Positions 51,741 to 61,445 of a stretch of DNA of 64,000 bases are shown in pieces (position 1 is the stretch's first letter; every line of letters starts with the position of its first letter). Made by a program: the position numbers and the translations under genes. The stretch covers positions 124,001-188,000 of the forward strand of contig NZ_JOAK01000005.1 of assembly GCF_000720455.1 (NCBI RefSeq). Direction: 5' to 3'. Origin of the DNA: Streptomyces virginiae (lineage in GTDB: Bacteria; Actinomycetota; Actinomycetes; Streptomycetales; Streptomycetaceae). The notes beneath the pieces were generated by a model that searched no databases, had not been told where the DNA came from, and saw nothing but the letters and a program-made list of their open reading frames with translations.

Positions 51741-54700
51741 GTGCGGGGCTACGAAAGCCAGGAGAGCCATCAGGCCGAGGCCGACCATCTCTCGCGCTTC
51801 GAGGCCGAGATGGAGCGGCTGAAGAAGGAGCGCGGGAAGGCCGTCCAGCACGCTGAAGACCTGGGTTACCAGGTCGAGGTGCTGCGCGCCAAGCTCCACG
51901 AGGTACGCCGGGCTCTGGCGTCCCGTCCTGCCTACGACGGCGCGGACATGGGCTACCAGGCGGAGCAGCTGCTCCGCAATGCCCAGATCCAGGCCGACCA
52001 GATGCGCTCCGACGCCGAGCGCGAGCTGCGCGACGCCCGGGCGCAGACCCAGCGCATCCTGCAGGAGCACGCCGAGCACCAGGCGCGCCTGCAGGCCGAG
52101 CTGCACGGCGAGGCCGTCAACCGCCGCCAGCGGCTGGACCAGGAGCTCAACGAGCGCCGCCAGACCGTCGAGGCGCACGTCAACGAGAACGTGGCCTGGG
52201 CCGAGCAGCTGCGCGCCCGTACGGAGGCCCAGGCGCGCCGCCTCATGGAGGAGTCCCGCGCCGAGGCCGAGCAGTCGCTGAACGCGGCCCGCGCCGAGGC
52301 CGCCCGGGTCGCCGAGGAGACCCGGCGCCGGATGGCGGCCGACGCCGAGGCCGCCCGCGCGGAGGCCGAGTCCACGCTGCTGCGCGCCCGCAAGGAGGCC
52401 GAGCGGCTGCTGACCGCCGCCTCCGCGCAGGCGCAGGAGGCCACCCAGCACGCCGAACGGCTGCGCTCCACCACCTCCGCCGAGGCCGAGCAGACCCGGC
52501 AGCAGACCCTCGACCTCGGCCGGGTCGCCGAATCCCGCGTGCAGGAGGCCGAGTCCGCGCTGCGCGAGGCCCGCGCCGAGGCCGAGAAGGTCCTCGCGGA
52601 GGCCAAGGAGAGCGCGTCGCGCCAGCTCGCGTCGGCGGAGTCCGTCAACGAGCAGCGCACCCGCACCGCCAAGGAACAGGTCGCCCGGCTGGTCGGCGAG
52701 GCCACCAAGGAGGCCGAACTCCTCAAGGCCGAGGCCGAGCAGGCCCTGGCCGACGCCCGCGCGGACGCCGAGCGGGTACGCGCCGAGGCCGGCGACAGCG
52801 CCCGCACGGCAGCCGCCGAGGACATGGCGGCGCAGCTGGCGAAGGCCGCCCGCACGGCGGAGGACGTACTGAACAAGGCCTCGGAGGACGCCCGGGCCAC
52901 CACCCGGGCCGCGTCCGAGGAGGCCGAGCGGATCCGCCGCGAGGCCGAGGCCGAGGCCGACCGGCTGCGCCTGCAGGCGGCGGCGACCGCCGACGAGCTC
53001 AAGGGCGCCGCGAAGGACGACACCGAGGAGTACCGGGCCCGCACGGTCGAACTGCAGGAGGAGGCCCGCCGGCTGCGCGGCGAGGCCGAGCAGCTGCGCG
53101 CGGAGGCCGTCGCCGAGGGCGAGCGGATCCGCGGCGAGGCCCGCCGCGAGGCGGTCCAGCAGATCGAGGAGGCGGCCAAGACCGCCGAGGAACTGCTCGG
53201 CAAGGCCAAGGCGGACGCGGACGAGCTGCGCTCCGGGGCGACCACCGAGAGCGAGCGGGTCCGCGCCGAGGCCGTCGAGCGGGCCGGAACCCTGCGCAAG
53301 CAGGCCGAGGAGACCCTGGAGCGGACCCGCGCCGAGGCCGAGCGGCTGCGCGGCGAGGCGGAGGAGCAGGCCGAGTCGGTCCGCGCCGAGGCGGACGCGG
53401 CGGCCCTCGCACGGCGCGAGGAGACCGAGCAGGCGCTGGCCGCGAAGCGGGCGGAGGCCGACGAGGAGCTCGTACGGCTGCACAGGGAGGCCGAGACCCG
53501 GCTGACCACGGCCGAACAGACGCTGCGTGACGCCCGCACGGCGGCGGAGAACATCCGCCGCGAGACGAGCGAGGAGAACGACCGGCTGCGCGCCGAGTCG
53601 GCGGAACGCATCCGCACGCTGCAGACGCAGTCCGAGGCAGAGGCCGACCAGCTGCGCACGGAGGCGGCGCAGGACGCCGGCCGGGTGCGCGCCGAGGCCG
53701 AGCAGGTGGCCGTACGGCTGCGCGGCGAGGCCGAGGCCGAGGCCGAGCGCGTGCGCTCCGAGGCCCAGGAGACCGCGGACCGGCTGCGCGCCGAGGCCAA
53801 GGCGGCGGCCGAGCGGGTCGCCGAGGAGGCCGCCGAGGCGCTGGCCGCCGCCCAGGAGGAGGCCGCCCGGCGCCGCCGGGAGTCCGAGGAGACCCTGGCG
53901 TCGGCCCGGACCGACGCCGAGCAGGAGCGGGCGCAGGCCCGCGAGCAGAGCGAGGAGCTGCTGGCCGCGGCCCGCCGCCGCTCGGAGGAGGCGCAGGCCG
54001 AGGCGGCCCGCCTGACCGAGGAGGCCGAACGCCGCGCGTCCGAGCTGGTGTCGGCGGCCGAGGCCACCGCCCAGCAGGTGCGCGACGCCGTGGCCGGCCT
54101 GCACGAGCAGGCCGAGGAGGAGATCTCCGGGCTGCGCAGCGCCGCCGAGCACGTGGCGGAGCGTACGAAGACGGAGGCCGAGGAAGAGGCCGCCCGGGTC
54201 CGCGCCGACGCCTACGAGGAGCGGGAGCGGGCCACCGAGGACGCGGGCCGCATCCGCACCGAGGCGCGCGCGGAGACGGACGCGGCGAAGGCCCTGGCGG
54301 AGCGGACCGTCGGCGAGGCGATCGCCGAGGCGGAGCAGCTGCGCGCCGACACCGCCGAGTACGCGCAGCGGGTGCGTACCGAGGCCACGGACGCGCTGGC
54401 CGCGTCCGAGCGGGACGCCGCCCGCACCCGGGCCGACGCCCGTGACGACGCCAACCGCATCCGCGGCGAGGCGGCGGAGTCCCTGGAGGCCTCGCGCACC
54501 GAGGGCGCCCTGATCACCGCCGAGGCCGCGGCCGAGGCCGCGCGGATCACCGAGGAGACCCGCGCGGCGAACGCGGCCACGGTCGCCGACGCCGAGGCGG
54601 AGGCCGAACGGGTCACCCGCGAGGCGGCCGAGGCCGCCGAGGCCACCCGCACCGAGGCCGCGGCGACGCTGGACGAGGCCCGGGCCGAGGGCAACCGGCT

Positions 54701-56297
54701 GCGTACCGAGGCCGCCGAGCAGGTCGACCGGCTCATCACCGAGGCCTCCGCGGAGGCGGACCGCCTCATCGAGGAGACCCGCGCCGCGAACGCGGCCACC
54801 GTGGGCGAGGCGGCGGCGGAGGCCGAGCGCCTCACCACCCAGGCGGCCCGGCTGAAGTCCCAGGCGGCCGAGACCCTGGCGAGCGCCGAGCGGGACGCCG
54901 CGAAGATCATGGTCGACTCGCGTGCCGAGGGCGACCGGCTCATCGACGAGACCCGCGTCGCCAACGAGGCCAAGGTCGCCGAGGCCGCGGCGGAGGCCGA
55001 GCGGCTGCGCGCCGACGCGGCCCGGGTCCTGGACGACGCCCGCGCGGAGGGCGGCCGGATCATCGGCGAGGCCACCGCGGAGGCGGACCGCGTCACGGCC
55101 GCGGCGGGCGAGACCCTGGCCGGAGCCGAGCGCGACGCCGAACAGACGCTGGACGAGGCGCGCGCCGAGGCGAACCGCCTGCGCACCGAGGCGGCCGAGC
55201 AGGCGGACCGGCTCATCACCGAGGCGGCGTCCGAGGCGGACAAGCTCATCGAGCAGACCCGCAAGGACAACGAGCGCACGGTCGGCGAGGCGGCGTCCGA
55301 GGCGGAGCGGCTGCGCGCCGACGCCTCGGAGGCGCTGTCCTCGGCGCAGGAGCACGCGGCCCGCACCCGGTCGGAGGCCGAGCGGGTCAAGTCGGAGGCC
55401 GCCACCGCGGCGGAGCGCATCCGCGCGGAGGCCCGTACGGAGTCCGAGCGGCTGCTGGACGAGGCCCGCGAGGAGGCGAACAAGCGCCGCAGCGAGGCCG
55501 CGGAGCAGGTCGACCGGCTCATCACCGAGGCGGCGACGGAGGCCGACAAGCTCACCGTCGACGCGCAGAAGCAGGCCCTCGCCGCCACCACGGCGGCCGA
55601 GGAGCAGGCCGACGCCATGGTCGACGCGGCCCGCAAGGAGGCGGCGCGGATCACGTCGGAGGCGACCGTCGAGGGCAACTCCCTGGTGGAGAAGGCCCGT
55701 ACGGACGCCAACGAGCTGCTGGTCGGCGCGCGCACGGACGCCGCCGCCATAAGGGAGCGGGCGGAGGAGCTGCGCGGCCGCGTCGAGGGCGAGGTCGAGG
55801 AGCTCCACGAGCGGGCCCGCCGGGAGTCCGCCGAGCAGATGAAGTCGGCCGGCGAGCGCGTGGACAAGCTGGTGCGCGCGGCGACCGAGCAGAGCGTCGA
55901 GGCCGAGGCGAAGGCCAAGGAGCTGCTGTCGGACGCGAGCAGCGAGGCGAGCAAGGTGCGCATCGCGGCGGTCCGCAAGGCGGAGGCGCTGCTCAAGGAG
56001 GCCGAGCAGAAGAAGGCCGAGGTGGCCCGGGAGGCCGAGAAGGCGCTGGCGGAGGCCAAGGCGGAGGCCGAGCGCCTCGTCGAGGAGGGCCGTCGCGAGC
56101 TGGAGGTCCTGGTCCGCAGGCGGCAGGACATTCAGGGGGAGATCTCCCGTGTCCAGGACGTTCTTGAGGCGTTGGAATCATTCGAGGCGCCTTCGGGCGG
56201 CGGAAAGTCCACGGTCGGCGGCCAGGGAGCGGGGGGCACCAAGGCCGGAGTGACAGCGGGGTCCACTCGTTCGGGTGGTAAGTCGTCAGAGGGCTAG
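51741..56297 (+). CDS. scy: Scy, polar cytoskeletal coiled-coil scaffold
   Basis: Large cytosolic coiled-coil protein that organises tip growth with DivIVA and FilP. GTG 51741 (VRGYESQE) matches the remembered start of Scy; GTG 51705 and TTG 51699 are in-frame alternatives. 1518 residues, about 190 more than the S. coelicolor protein as I recall it. The N-terminus (HLSRFEAEMERLKKERGKAVQHAEDLGYQVEVLRAKL) is a DivIVA-like coiled coil; the rest is Ala/Glu/Arg-rich hendecad and ~51-residue repeats with recurring AEADRLIEETRAANAATV-like units at about 950-1250. The C-terminus ends ETLEAL-like DVLEALESFEAPSGGGKS then Gly/Ser-rich. filP follows after 196 bp. Confidence 0.93.
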   Translation: MRGYESQESHQAEADHLSRFEAEMERLKKERGKAVQHAEDLGYQVEVLRAKLHEVRRALASRPAYDGADMGYQAEQLLRNAQIQADQMRSDAERELRDARAQTQRILQEHAEHQARLQAELHGEAVNRRQRLDQELNERRQTVEAHVNENVAWAEQLRARTEAQARRLMEESRAEAEQSLNAARAEAARVAEETRRRMAADAEAARAEAESTLLRARKEAERLLTAASAQAQEATQHAERLRSTTSAEAEQTRQQTLDLGRVAESRVQEAESALREARAEAEKVLAEAKESASRQLASAESVNEQRTRTAKEQVARLVGEATKEAELLKAEAEQALADARADAERVRAEAGDSARTAAAEDMAAQLAKAARTAEDVLNKASEDARATTRAASEEAERIRREAEAEADRLRLQAAATADELKGAAKDDTEEYRARTVELQEEARRLRGEAEQLRAEAVAEGERIRGEARREAVQQIEEAAKTAEELLGKAKADADELRSGATTESERVRAEAVERAGTLRKQAEETLERTRAEAERLRGEAEEQAESVRAEADAAALARREETEQALAAKRAEADEELVRLHREAETRLTTAEQTLRDARTAAENIRRETSEENDRLRAESAERIRTLQTQSEAEADQLRTEAAQDAGRVRAEAEQVAVRLRGEAEAEAERVRSEAQETADRLRAEAKAAAERVAEEAAEALAAAQEEAARRRRESEETLASARTDAEQERAQAREQSEELLAAARRRSEEAQAEAARLTEEAERRASELVSAAEATAQQVRDAVAGLHEQAEEEISGLRSAAEHVAERTKTEAEEEAARVRADAYEERERATEDAGRIRTEARAETDAAKALAERTVGEAIAEAEQLRADTAEYAQRVRTEATDALAASERDAARTRADARDDANRIRGEAAESLEASRTEGALITAEAAAEAARITEETRAANAATVADAEAEAERVTREAAEAAEATRTEAAATLDEARAEGNRLRTEAAEQVDRLITEASAEADRLIEETRAANAATVGEAAAEAERLTTQAARLKSQAAETLASAERDAAKIMVDSRAEGDRLIDETRVANEAKVAEAAAEAERLRADAARVLDDARAEGGRIIGEATAEADRVTAAAGETLAGAERDAEQTLDEARAEANRLRTEAAEQADRLITEAASEADKLIEQTRKDNERTVGEAASEAERLRADASEALSSAQEHAARTRSEAERVKSEAATAAERIRAEARTESERLLDEAREEANKRRSEAAEQVDRLITEAATEADKLTVDAQKQALAATTAAEEQADAMVDAARKEAARITSEATVEGNSLVEKARTDANELLVGARTDAAAIRERAEELRGRVEGEVEELHERARRESAEQMKSAGERVDKLVRAATEQSVEAEAKAKELLSDASSEASKVRIAAVRKAEALLKEAEQKKAEVAREAEKALAEAKAEAERLVEEGRRELEVLVRRRQDIQGEISRVQDVLEALESFEAPSGGGKSTVGGQGAGGTKAGVTAGSTRSGGKSSEG

Positions 56298-56419
56298 CCA
56301 AGTGGTCGGGGATGTGTGCACCTGATGAAGGTTCAGGCGAACGGGTGACAAGCAATCCGCCGCCTTGCCACTCAAAAGGGGTGTCATTGTCCAGATCAAA
56401 CGCGGATTGACTCGATGAC

Positions 56420-56441
56420 ACGCCGTCTGGGCGCCTAGGAT
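56420..56441 (+). promoter_or_regulatory. candidate filP promoter
   Basis: TAGGAT at 56436-56441 resembles a HrdB -10, with a weaker -35 16 bp upstream. Transcription would start about 46 nt before the filP ATG. This would give filP expression independent of scy. Confidence 0.35.
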
Positions 56442-56493
56442 TCCCCTTAACACCTCACGTAGCACCTCATCGGTCTCATTCGACAGGAACCCC

Positions 56494-57432
56494 ATGAGCG
56501 ACACTTCCTCCCCCTTCGGCTTCGAGCTCGTGCGGCGTGGTTATGACCGCGGTCAGGTGGACGACCGCATTACCAAGCTGGTCTCCGACCGCGACAGCGC
56601 CCTTGGACGTATCAACTCTCTGGAAAAGCGGATCGAGGAGCTGCACCTCGAGACGCAGAACGCCCAGGCCCAGGTGAACGACGCCGAGCCGTCGTACGCG
56701 GGTCTCGGCGCCCGGGTCGAGAAGATCCTGCGGCTGGCCGAGGAGGAGGCGAAGGACCTGCGCGAGGAGGCCCGTCGCGCGGCCGAGCAGCACCGTGAGC
56801 TCGCCGAGTCGGCCGCCCAGCAGGTGCGCAACGACGCCGAGTCGTTCGCGGCCGACCGCAAGTCGAAGGCGGAGGACGAGGGCGTCCGCATCGTCGAGAA
56901 GGCCAAGGGCGACGCCGCCACCCTGCGCGCCGAGGCCCAGAAGGACGCGGCCTCCAAGCGCGAGGAGGCCGACGCGCTGTTCGAGGAGACCCGCGCCAAG
57001 GCCGCCCAGGCCGCCGCGGACTTCGAGACGAACCTGGCCAAGCGCCGCGAGCAGTCGGAGCGCGACCTGGCCTCCCGTCAGGCCAAGGCCGAGAAGCGCC
57101 TCGCGGAGATCGAGCACCGCGCCGAGCAGCTGCGCCTGGAGGCCGAGAAGCTGCGTACGGACGCCGAGCGCCGGGCCCGCCAGACCGTGGAGACCGCGCA
57201 GCGCCAGGCCGAGGACATCGTGGCCGACGCGAACGCCAAGGCGGACCGCATCCGCAGCGAGTCGGAGCGCGAGCTGGCAGCGCTCACCAACCGCCGCGAC
57301 TCGATCAACGCGCAGCTGACCAACGTCCGCGAGATGCTGGCGACGCTCACCGGTGCGGCCGTCGCGGCGGCCAACCCGATCGTGGACGACGAGCCGGTCA
57401 CCCGCGGCGTGCCGGCGCAGCAGAGCCGCTAG
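56494..57432 (+). CDS. filP: FilP, intermediate filament-like cytoskeletal protein
   Basis: 312-residue coiled-coil protein that forms filaments giving hyphae stiffness and supports polar growth. The N-terminal GFELVRRGYDRGQVDDRITKLVSDRDSAL is a DivIVA-like segment; the central rod runs from LGRINSLEKRIEELHLETQNA to RRDSINAQLTNVREML, broken once near VNDAEPSYAGLGARV. The short C-tail is VDDEPVTRGVPAQQSR. ACAGGAACCCC precedes the ATG. Directly downstream of scy, a conserved pair. Confidence 0.94.
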   Translation: MSDTSSPFGFELVRRGYDRGQVDDRITKLVSDRDSALGRINSLEKRIEELHLETQNAQAQVNDAEPSYAGLGARVEKILRLAEEEAKDLREEARRAAEQHRELAESAAQQVRNDAESFAADRKSKAEDEGVRIVEKAKGDAATLRAEAQKDAASKREEADALFEETRAKAAQAAADFETNLAKRREQSERDLASRQAKAEKRLAEIEHRAEQLRLEAEKLRTDAERRARQTVETAQRQAEDIVADANAKADRIRSESERELAALTNRRDSINAQLTNVREMLATLTGAAVAAANPIVDDEPVTRGVPAQQSR

Positions 57433-57471
57433 ACCGCGGGCATTACTCGCCGGTAGCGAAAAGAGCCTGAT

Positions 57472-57514
57472 CGAGGGCCCTATGTCACTCTTTTGAGGTG
57501 GCGTAGGGCCCTCG
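57472..57514 (+). terminator. terminator after filP
   Basis: CGAGGGCCCTA (57472-57482) pairs with TAGGGCCCTCG (57504-57514), an 11-bp perfect stem with a 21-nt loop that contains partial further pairing. It separates filP from the ABC transporter genes, whose first ATG is only 20 nt further. Confidence 0.75.
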
Positions 57515-57533
57515 GGCGCTCTAGCGTGGCCGC

Positions 57534-58547
57534 ATGATCGAGCTCGAGGGCCTCACGAAACGATTCGGCGCGAAGACCGCCGTGAACAACCTCAGCTTCC
57601 AGGTCAGACCGGGGGTGGTGACCGGCTTCCTCGGCCCCAACGGGGCGGGCAAGTCGACGACCATGCGCATGATGCTGGATCTGGACAATCCGACCAGCGG
57701 CGCGGTCCGGATCTACGGGAAGCGCTACCGGGACCTCCAGGAACCGCTGAAGCACGTCGGTGCGCTGCTGGACGCGAAGGCCATGCACGGCGGTCGCACC
57801 GCGTACAACAACCTCCTCTGCCTGGCCCAGTCGAACCGCATCCCGGAGCGCCGGGTCGGCGAGGTGCTGGACCTGGTCGGGCTGACGCCGGTGGCCAAGA
57901 AGAAGTCCAAAGGATTTTCGCTGGGCATGGGCCAACGGCTGGGAATCGCCTCCGCATTGCTGGGTGATCCGCAGATCCTCATGTTCGACGAACCCGTCAA
58001 TGGTCTGGATCCCGAGGGAATTCTGTGGATCCGCAATCTGATGAAGGGCCTGGCGGCAGAGGGGCGCACGATCTTCGTGTCCTCCCATCTGATGAGCGAA
58101 ATGGCGCTGACCGCAGACCATTTGATCGTCATCGGACAGGGAAGACTACTGGCCGATACCTCTATGGCTGATTTCATTCACCAGAACTCCCGCAGTTACG
58201 TCCGCATGCGCTCGCCGCAGCAGGAGCGGCTCAAGGACGTCCTGCACGACGCCGGGATCAACGCCGTCAGCGTCCCCGCCACCGGCACGCTGGAGATCGA
58301 CGGCGCCGGCGCGGAGCAGCTCGGCGAGCTGGCCGCCCAGCACCAGATCGTGCTGCACGAACTCAGCCCGCAGCGGGCTTCACTGGAGGAAGCGTTCATG
58401 CGCATGACGGCGGACTCCGTCGAGTACCACTCCCACGCACCGGGCGCACCCGGCGCACCAGGCGCCGCCGGTGACAACCCGGCCCGGCCGGCCGACGTCC
58501 CCGCCTGGGGCGCCGGCTTCGACTCGGCACGCAAGGGCGGGCAGTGA
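57534..58547 (+). CDS. ABC transporter ATP-binding protein, module 1
   Basis: Drives an ABC-2 type exporter. 337 residues: Walker A GFLGPNGAGKST (34-42 region), Q-loop around VGALLDAKAMHGGRTAYNN, signature segment KGFSLGMGQRLGIASALLGDP (FSLGMGQ instead of LSGGQ), Walker B ILMFDEPVNGLDPEG, and H-loop SSHLMSEMAL. The C-terminal ~100 residues end in a Pro/Ala/Gly-rich tail (HAPGAPGAPGAAG). TAGCGT lies six bases before the ATG, suggesting a leaderless message. Stop overlaps the permease start (GTGA). Substrate unknown. Confidence 0.92.
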   Translation: MIELEGLTKRFGAKTAVNNLSFQVRPGVVTGFLGPNGAGKSTTMRMMLDLDNPTSGAVRIYGKRYRDLQEPLKHVGALLDAKAMHGGRTAYNNLLCLAQSNRIPERRVGEVLDLVGLTPVAKKKSKGFSLGMGQRLGIASALLGDPQILMFDEPVNGLDPEGILWIRNLMKGLAAEGRTIFVSSHLMSEMALTADHLIVIGQGRLLADTSMADFIHQNSRSYVRMRSPQQERLKDVLHDAGINAVSVPATGTLEIDGAGAEQLGELAAQHQIVLHELSPQRASLEEAFMRMTADSVEYHSHAPGAPGAPGAAGDNPARPADVPAWGAGFDSARKGGQ

Positions 58548-59326
58548 CCATGGCCTTCTCCGCCGTCCTCACCTCCGAGTGGACCAAGATCCGCACCGTC
58601 GCCTCCACCAGCTGGACGCTCGCGCTGGCCCTGATCGTCACCGCCGGCTTCGGCGCCCTGATCTCCACCGCCGTCGCGGCGAGCTTCGACGACATGAGCC
58701 AGATCGAGCGGGCCACCTTCGACCCCACCCTGGTGAGCTTCGCCGGGATGCAGTTCGGCCAGCTGGCGATGATCGTCTTCGGCGTCCTGGTGGTCAGCAC
58801 CGAATACAGCACCGGCATGATCCGCACCTCCCTGGCCGCCGTGCCCGCCCGCGGGGGCTTCCTGTTCGGCAAGCTCACCGTGGCCACGGTGCTGGCGCTG
58901 CTGGTCGGACTGCTGACCAGCTTCGTGTCGTTCTTCCTCAGCCAGGCGATCCTGGGCGACCACGGCACCGGTCTCGACGGGGAGAACGTCCTGCGCGCGG
59001 TGGTCGGTGCCGGCGTGTACATGGCGCTCATCGCCCTGTTCTCCATGGGCGTCGCCAGCATGCTGCGCAGCTCGGTCGCCTCGATCAGCATCCTGATCCC
59101 GTTCTTCCTGATCGTCACCAACCTCCTGAACGCCTTCGAGGCGACCCGCGAGTACGGCCAGTACCTGCCCACCGCGGCCGGATCGAAGATCATGCAGGTC
59201 GTACCGAACGCCATGGGCAGCGCGGAGTCCCCGTACGGGCCGTGGGGCGGGCTCGGGATCATGCTCCTGTGGGTGGCCGCCTCGGTACTCGGGGGCTACC
59301 TCGTCCTCAATAAGAGGGACGCCTGA
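58544..59326 (+). CDS. ABC-2 type permease, module 1
   Basis: 260 residues (GTG 58544; ATG 58550 also possible). N-terminal cytoplasmic FSAVLTSEWTKIRTVASTSWTL is the typical ABC-2 start, followed by six hydrophobic segments (ALALIVTAGFGALISTAVA, QLAMIVFGVLVVSTEY, LTVATVLALLVGLLTSFVSFFL, AVVGAGVYMALIALFSMGVASML, SILIPFFLIVTNLLNAF, GGLGIMLLWVAASVLGGYLVL). The EYSTGMIRTSLAAVPARGG loop is conserved in this group. Partner of the preceding ATPase. Confidence 0.9.
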   Translation: MTMAFSAVLTSEWTKIRTVASTSWTLALALIVTAGFGALISTAVAASFDDMSQIERATFDPTLVSFAGMQFGQLAMIVFGVLVVSTEYSTGMIRTSLAAVPARGGFLFGKLTVATVLALLVGLLTSFVSFFLSQAILGDHGTGLDGENVLRAVVGAGVYMALIALFSMGVASMLRSSVASISILIPFFLIVTNLLNAFEATREYGQYLPTAAGSKIMQVVPNAMGSAESPYGPWGGLGIMLLWVAASVLGGYLVLNKRDA

Positions 59327-59479
59327 CGGCCGGTCCCCTCCGGAAGGACTACGGGTCATGCCAGGGTCGGCCTCGGGGACGGATCAGGGATCCGGCCCGG
59401 GACGGAACCGTAGGATCCTCGCTATCCTCTTAACCCTTACACGGGCGAGAGTCGTCCCGGCCTGGTAAGGGGCAGCAAG

Positions 59480-60595
59480 ATGATCGAGGCAGTCGGCCTG
59501 ACCAAGCGCTTCGGCGCCAAGACCGCCGTCGACCAGTTGTCCTTCCAGGTCAAGCCTGGTCACGTGACGGGTTTCCTGGGGCCCAACGGCTCCGGGAAGT
59601 CCACGACCATGCGCATGATCGTGGGCCTCGACCGGCCCACTTCCGGCCGTGTCACGATCAACGGCCTCCCCTTCCGGGAGCTGCCGAACGCCCAGCGGCA
59701 CGTCGGGGCCCTGCTCGACGCCAAGGCCGTGCACGGCGGCCGGCGGGCCCGCACCCACCTGCTGTCCATCGCCCAGCTCTCCGGGATCCCGGAGAAGCGG
59801 GTGGACGAGGTCCTGGCCGTCGTCGGCCTCCAGGACGCCGCACGGCAGCGTACGAAGGGCTTCTCGCTCGGCATGGGGCAGCGCCTGGGCATCGCCACGG
59901 CGCTGCTCGGCGACCCCCAGGTCCTCCTGTTCGACGAGCCGGTCAACGGGCTCGACCCCGAGGGCATCCTCTGGGTCCGCAACCTGATGCGCCGGCTCGC
60001 CGCCGAGGGCCGCACCGTCTTCGTCTCCTCGCACCTGATGAGCGAGATGGCGCTGACCGCCGACCACCTCATCGTCATCGGCCGCGGCCGGCTGCTGGCC
60101 GACATGGGCACGCAGGAGTTCATCGCGCACAACTCGGCCGGATTCGCTCGGGTGCGTGCGGCCGACACCGATCCCGATGGCCGGGAGACGCTGGGCAGGG
60201 CCCTCTCCAAGGCGGGCGGCCGGGTCCTGCAGGAGCCCGACGGAGCACTGCGCGTGACCGGGCTGGAGCTGCCCGGCATCTCCGACCTCGCGCACGCGGC
60301 CGGCGTACGGCTGTGGGAGCTGTCCCCGCACCGGGCCTCGCTGGAGGAGGCGTACATGCGGATGACCCAGTCCGCCGTCGAGTACACCTCCACCGAGGAC
60401 CCGCGGGCCGAGCTGTGGGAGCAGGACCCGCTGGCCCTCCCGGCCTGGGAGGACGGGCCGTCGGCCCCGGAGGTCCCGCAGGCGGGCTTCTTCGCCCCGC
60501 CGCCGCCCGGAGCGGGCGGGAAACCCTTCCTGATGCCCAGCAATCCCGGCGAGCTCGCGAGCACCGCCAAGGACTCCGCAGAGGACACCCGATGA
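59480..60595 (+). CDS. ABC transporter ATP-binding protein, module 2
   Basis: 371 residues, closely similar to the module 1 ATPase: GFLGPNGSGKST, VGALLDAKAVHGGRRARTHL, KGFSLGMGQRLGIATALLGDPQVLLFDEPVNGLDPEGILW, SSHLMSEMALTADHLIVIGRGRLLAD. The C-terminal extension is longer and Pro/Gly-rich (FAPPPPGAGGKPFLMPSNPGEL). Same FSLGMGQ signature. AAGGGG precedes the ATG. Ends in ATGA overlap with its permease. Clearly a duplicate of the first module. Confidence 0.92.
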   Translation: MIEAVGLTKRFGAKTAVDQLSFQVKPGHVTGFLGPNGSGKSTTMRMIVGLDRPTSGRVTINGLPFRELPNAQRHVGALLDAKAVHGGRRARTHLLSIAQLSGIPEKRVDEVLAVVGLQDAARQRTKGFSLGMGQRLGIATALLGDPQVLLFDEPVNGLDPEGILWVRNLMRRLAAEGRTVFVSSHLMSEMALTADHLIVIGRGRLLADMGTQEFIAHNSAGFARVRAADTDPDGRETLGRALSKAGGRVLQEPDGALRVTGLELPGISDLAHAAGVRLWELSPHRASLEEAYMRMTQSAVEYTSTEDPRAELWEQDPLALPAWEDGPSAPEVPQAGFFAPPPPGAGGKPFLMPSNPGELASTAKDSAEDTR

Positions 60596-61425
60596 CCCCG
60601 ACGACCACGACGCCGGATCAGCCGCGGAGCTACAGCTCTCCGCTGCCCACGCCGCGGCCGCACCTGGGGCACGCCCTCGCCTCGGAGTGGACCAAGCTGA
60701 TCTCGATCCGCTCCACCCTGTGGACGCTGGGCGCCCTCGTACTGACCGTGGTCGGCATCGGGCTGCTCTTCGTCACGCAGAGCGTGGACCGGGACTACGA
60801 GTCCATCTCCTTCACCACGCCCGCCCTCTTCGGCCTGATGGTCGGGCAGGTCGCGGTGATGGTCCTCGGTGTGCTGACCATCGCCTCGGAGCACGCCACC
60901 GGGCTGGTGCGCACCACCTTCACCGCCGCCCCGGACCGCTTCCGGGTGCTCACCGCGAAGTACCTCGTCTTCAGCATCACGGCCTTCGTCGCCACCACGC
61001 TGTCCGTCTTCGTGGTCGGGATCGCCGCCATGCTCGCCCACGCCGGGTCCGCGGCCGGCCCGCACGCGGCGGACGAGTGGCTGGGCGCCGCGGCCGGCTG
61101 CCTCTACGTCACCCTGCTCGGGGTGCTCGCACTCGCCGTCGGCGCGCTGGTGCGGCACTCGGCGGGGGCGATCGCCGTCATGCTCGGCGTGGTCACGCTG
61201 CCGCCGGTGATAGGGGCCATGCTCACGGTCTGGGAGGCCGTGGCCCCCATCGGGCGGGCGGTCCTCCAGCGCAACGTGCCGGTCGCGCTGAGCCAGCTGT
61301 TCGGCATGCAGGAGAGCGACATGGGCCCGGCACCGAGCAACCTGTCCAACCTGCTGATCATCATGCTGATCACGGGTGCTGCCGTGGCCGCCTCGTACGT
61401 CGTCGTAGGCCGCCGGGACGTCTAG
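60592..61425 (+). CDS. ABC-2 type permease, module 2
   Basis: 277 residues. An extra ~25-residue Thr/Pro-rich cytoplasmic N-terminus (TPTTTTPDQPRSYSSPLPTPRP) precedes HALASEWTKLISIRSTLWTLGALVL, the ABC-2 start. Six hydrophobic segments follow, with SEHATGLVRTTFTAAPDRF as the loop corresponding to the first module. The ATG at 60592 overlaps the ATPase stop. Confidence 0.9.
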   Translation: MTPTTTTPDQPRSYSSPLPTPRPHLGHALASEWTKLISIRSTLWTLGALVLTVVGIGLLFVTQSVDRDYESISFTTPALFGLMVGQVAVMVLGVLTIASEHATGLVRTTFTAAPDRFRVLTAKYLVFSITAFVATTLSVFVVGIAAMLAHAGSAAGPHAADEWLGAAAGCLYVTLLGVLALAVGALVRHSAGAIAVMLGVVTLPPVIGAMLTVWEAVAPIGRAVLQRNVPVALSQLFGMQESDMGPAPSNLSNLLIIMLITGAAVAASYVVVGRRDV

Positions 61426-61445
61426 CCGGCCGGGCCTCTCCGGGG

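Noticed and set aside
51696..55808. 1370-codon open frame antisense to scy
   Set aside because: It is a mirror of the highly biased GAG/GCC codon usage of scy; the translation is Leu/Gly/Arg repeat text with no domain, and scy itself is a known gene.
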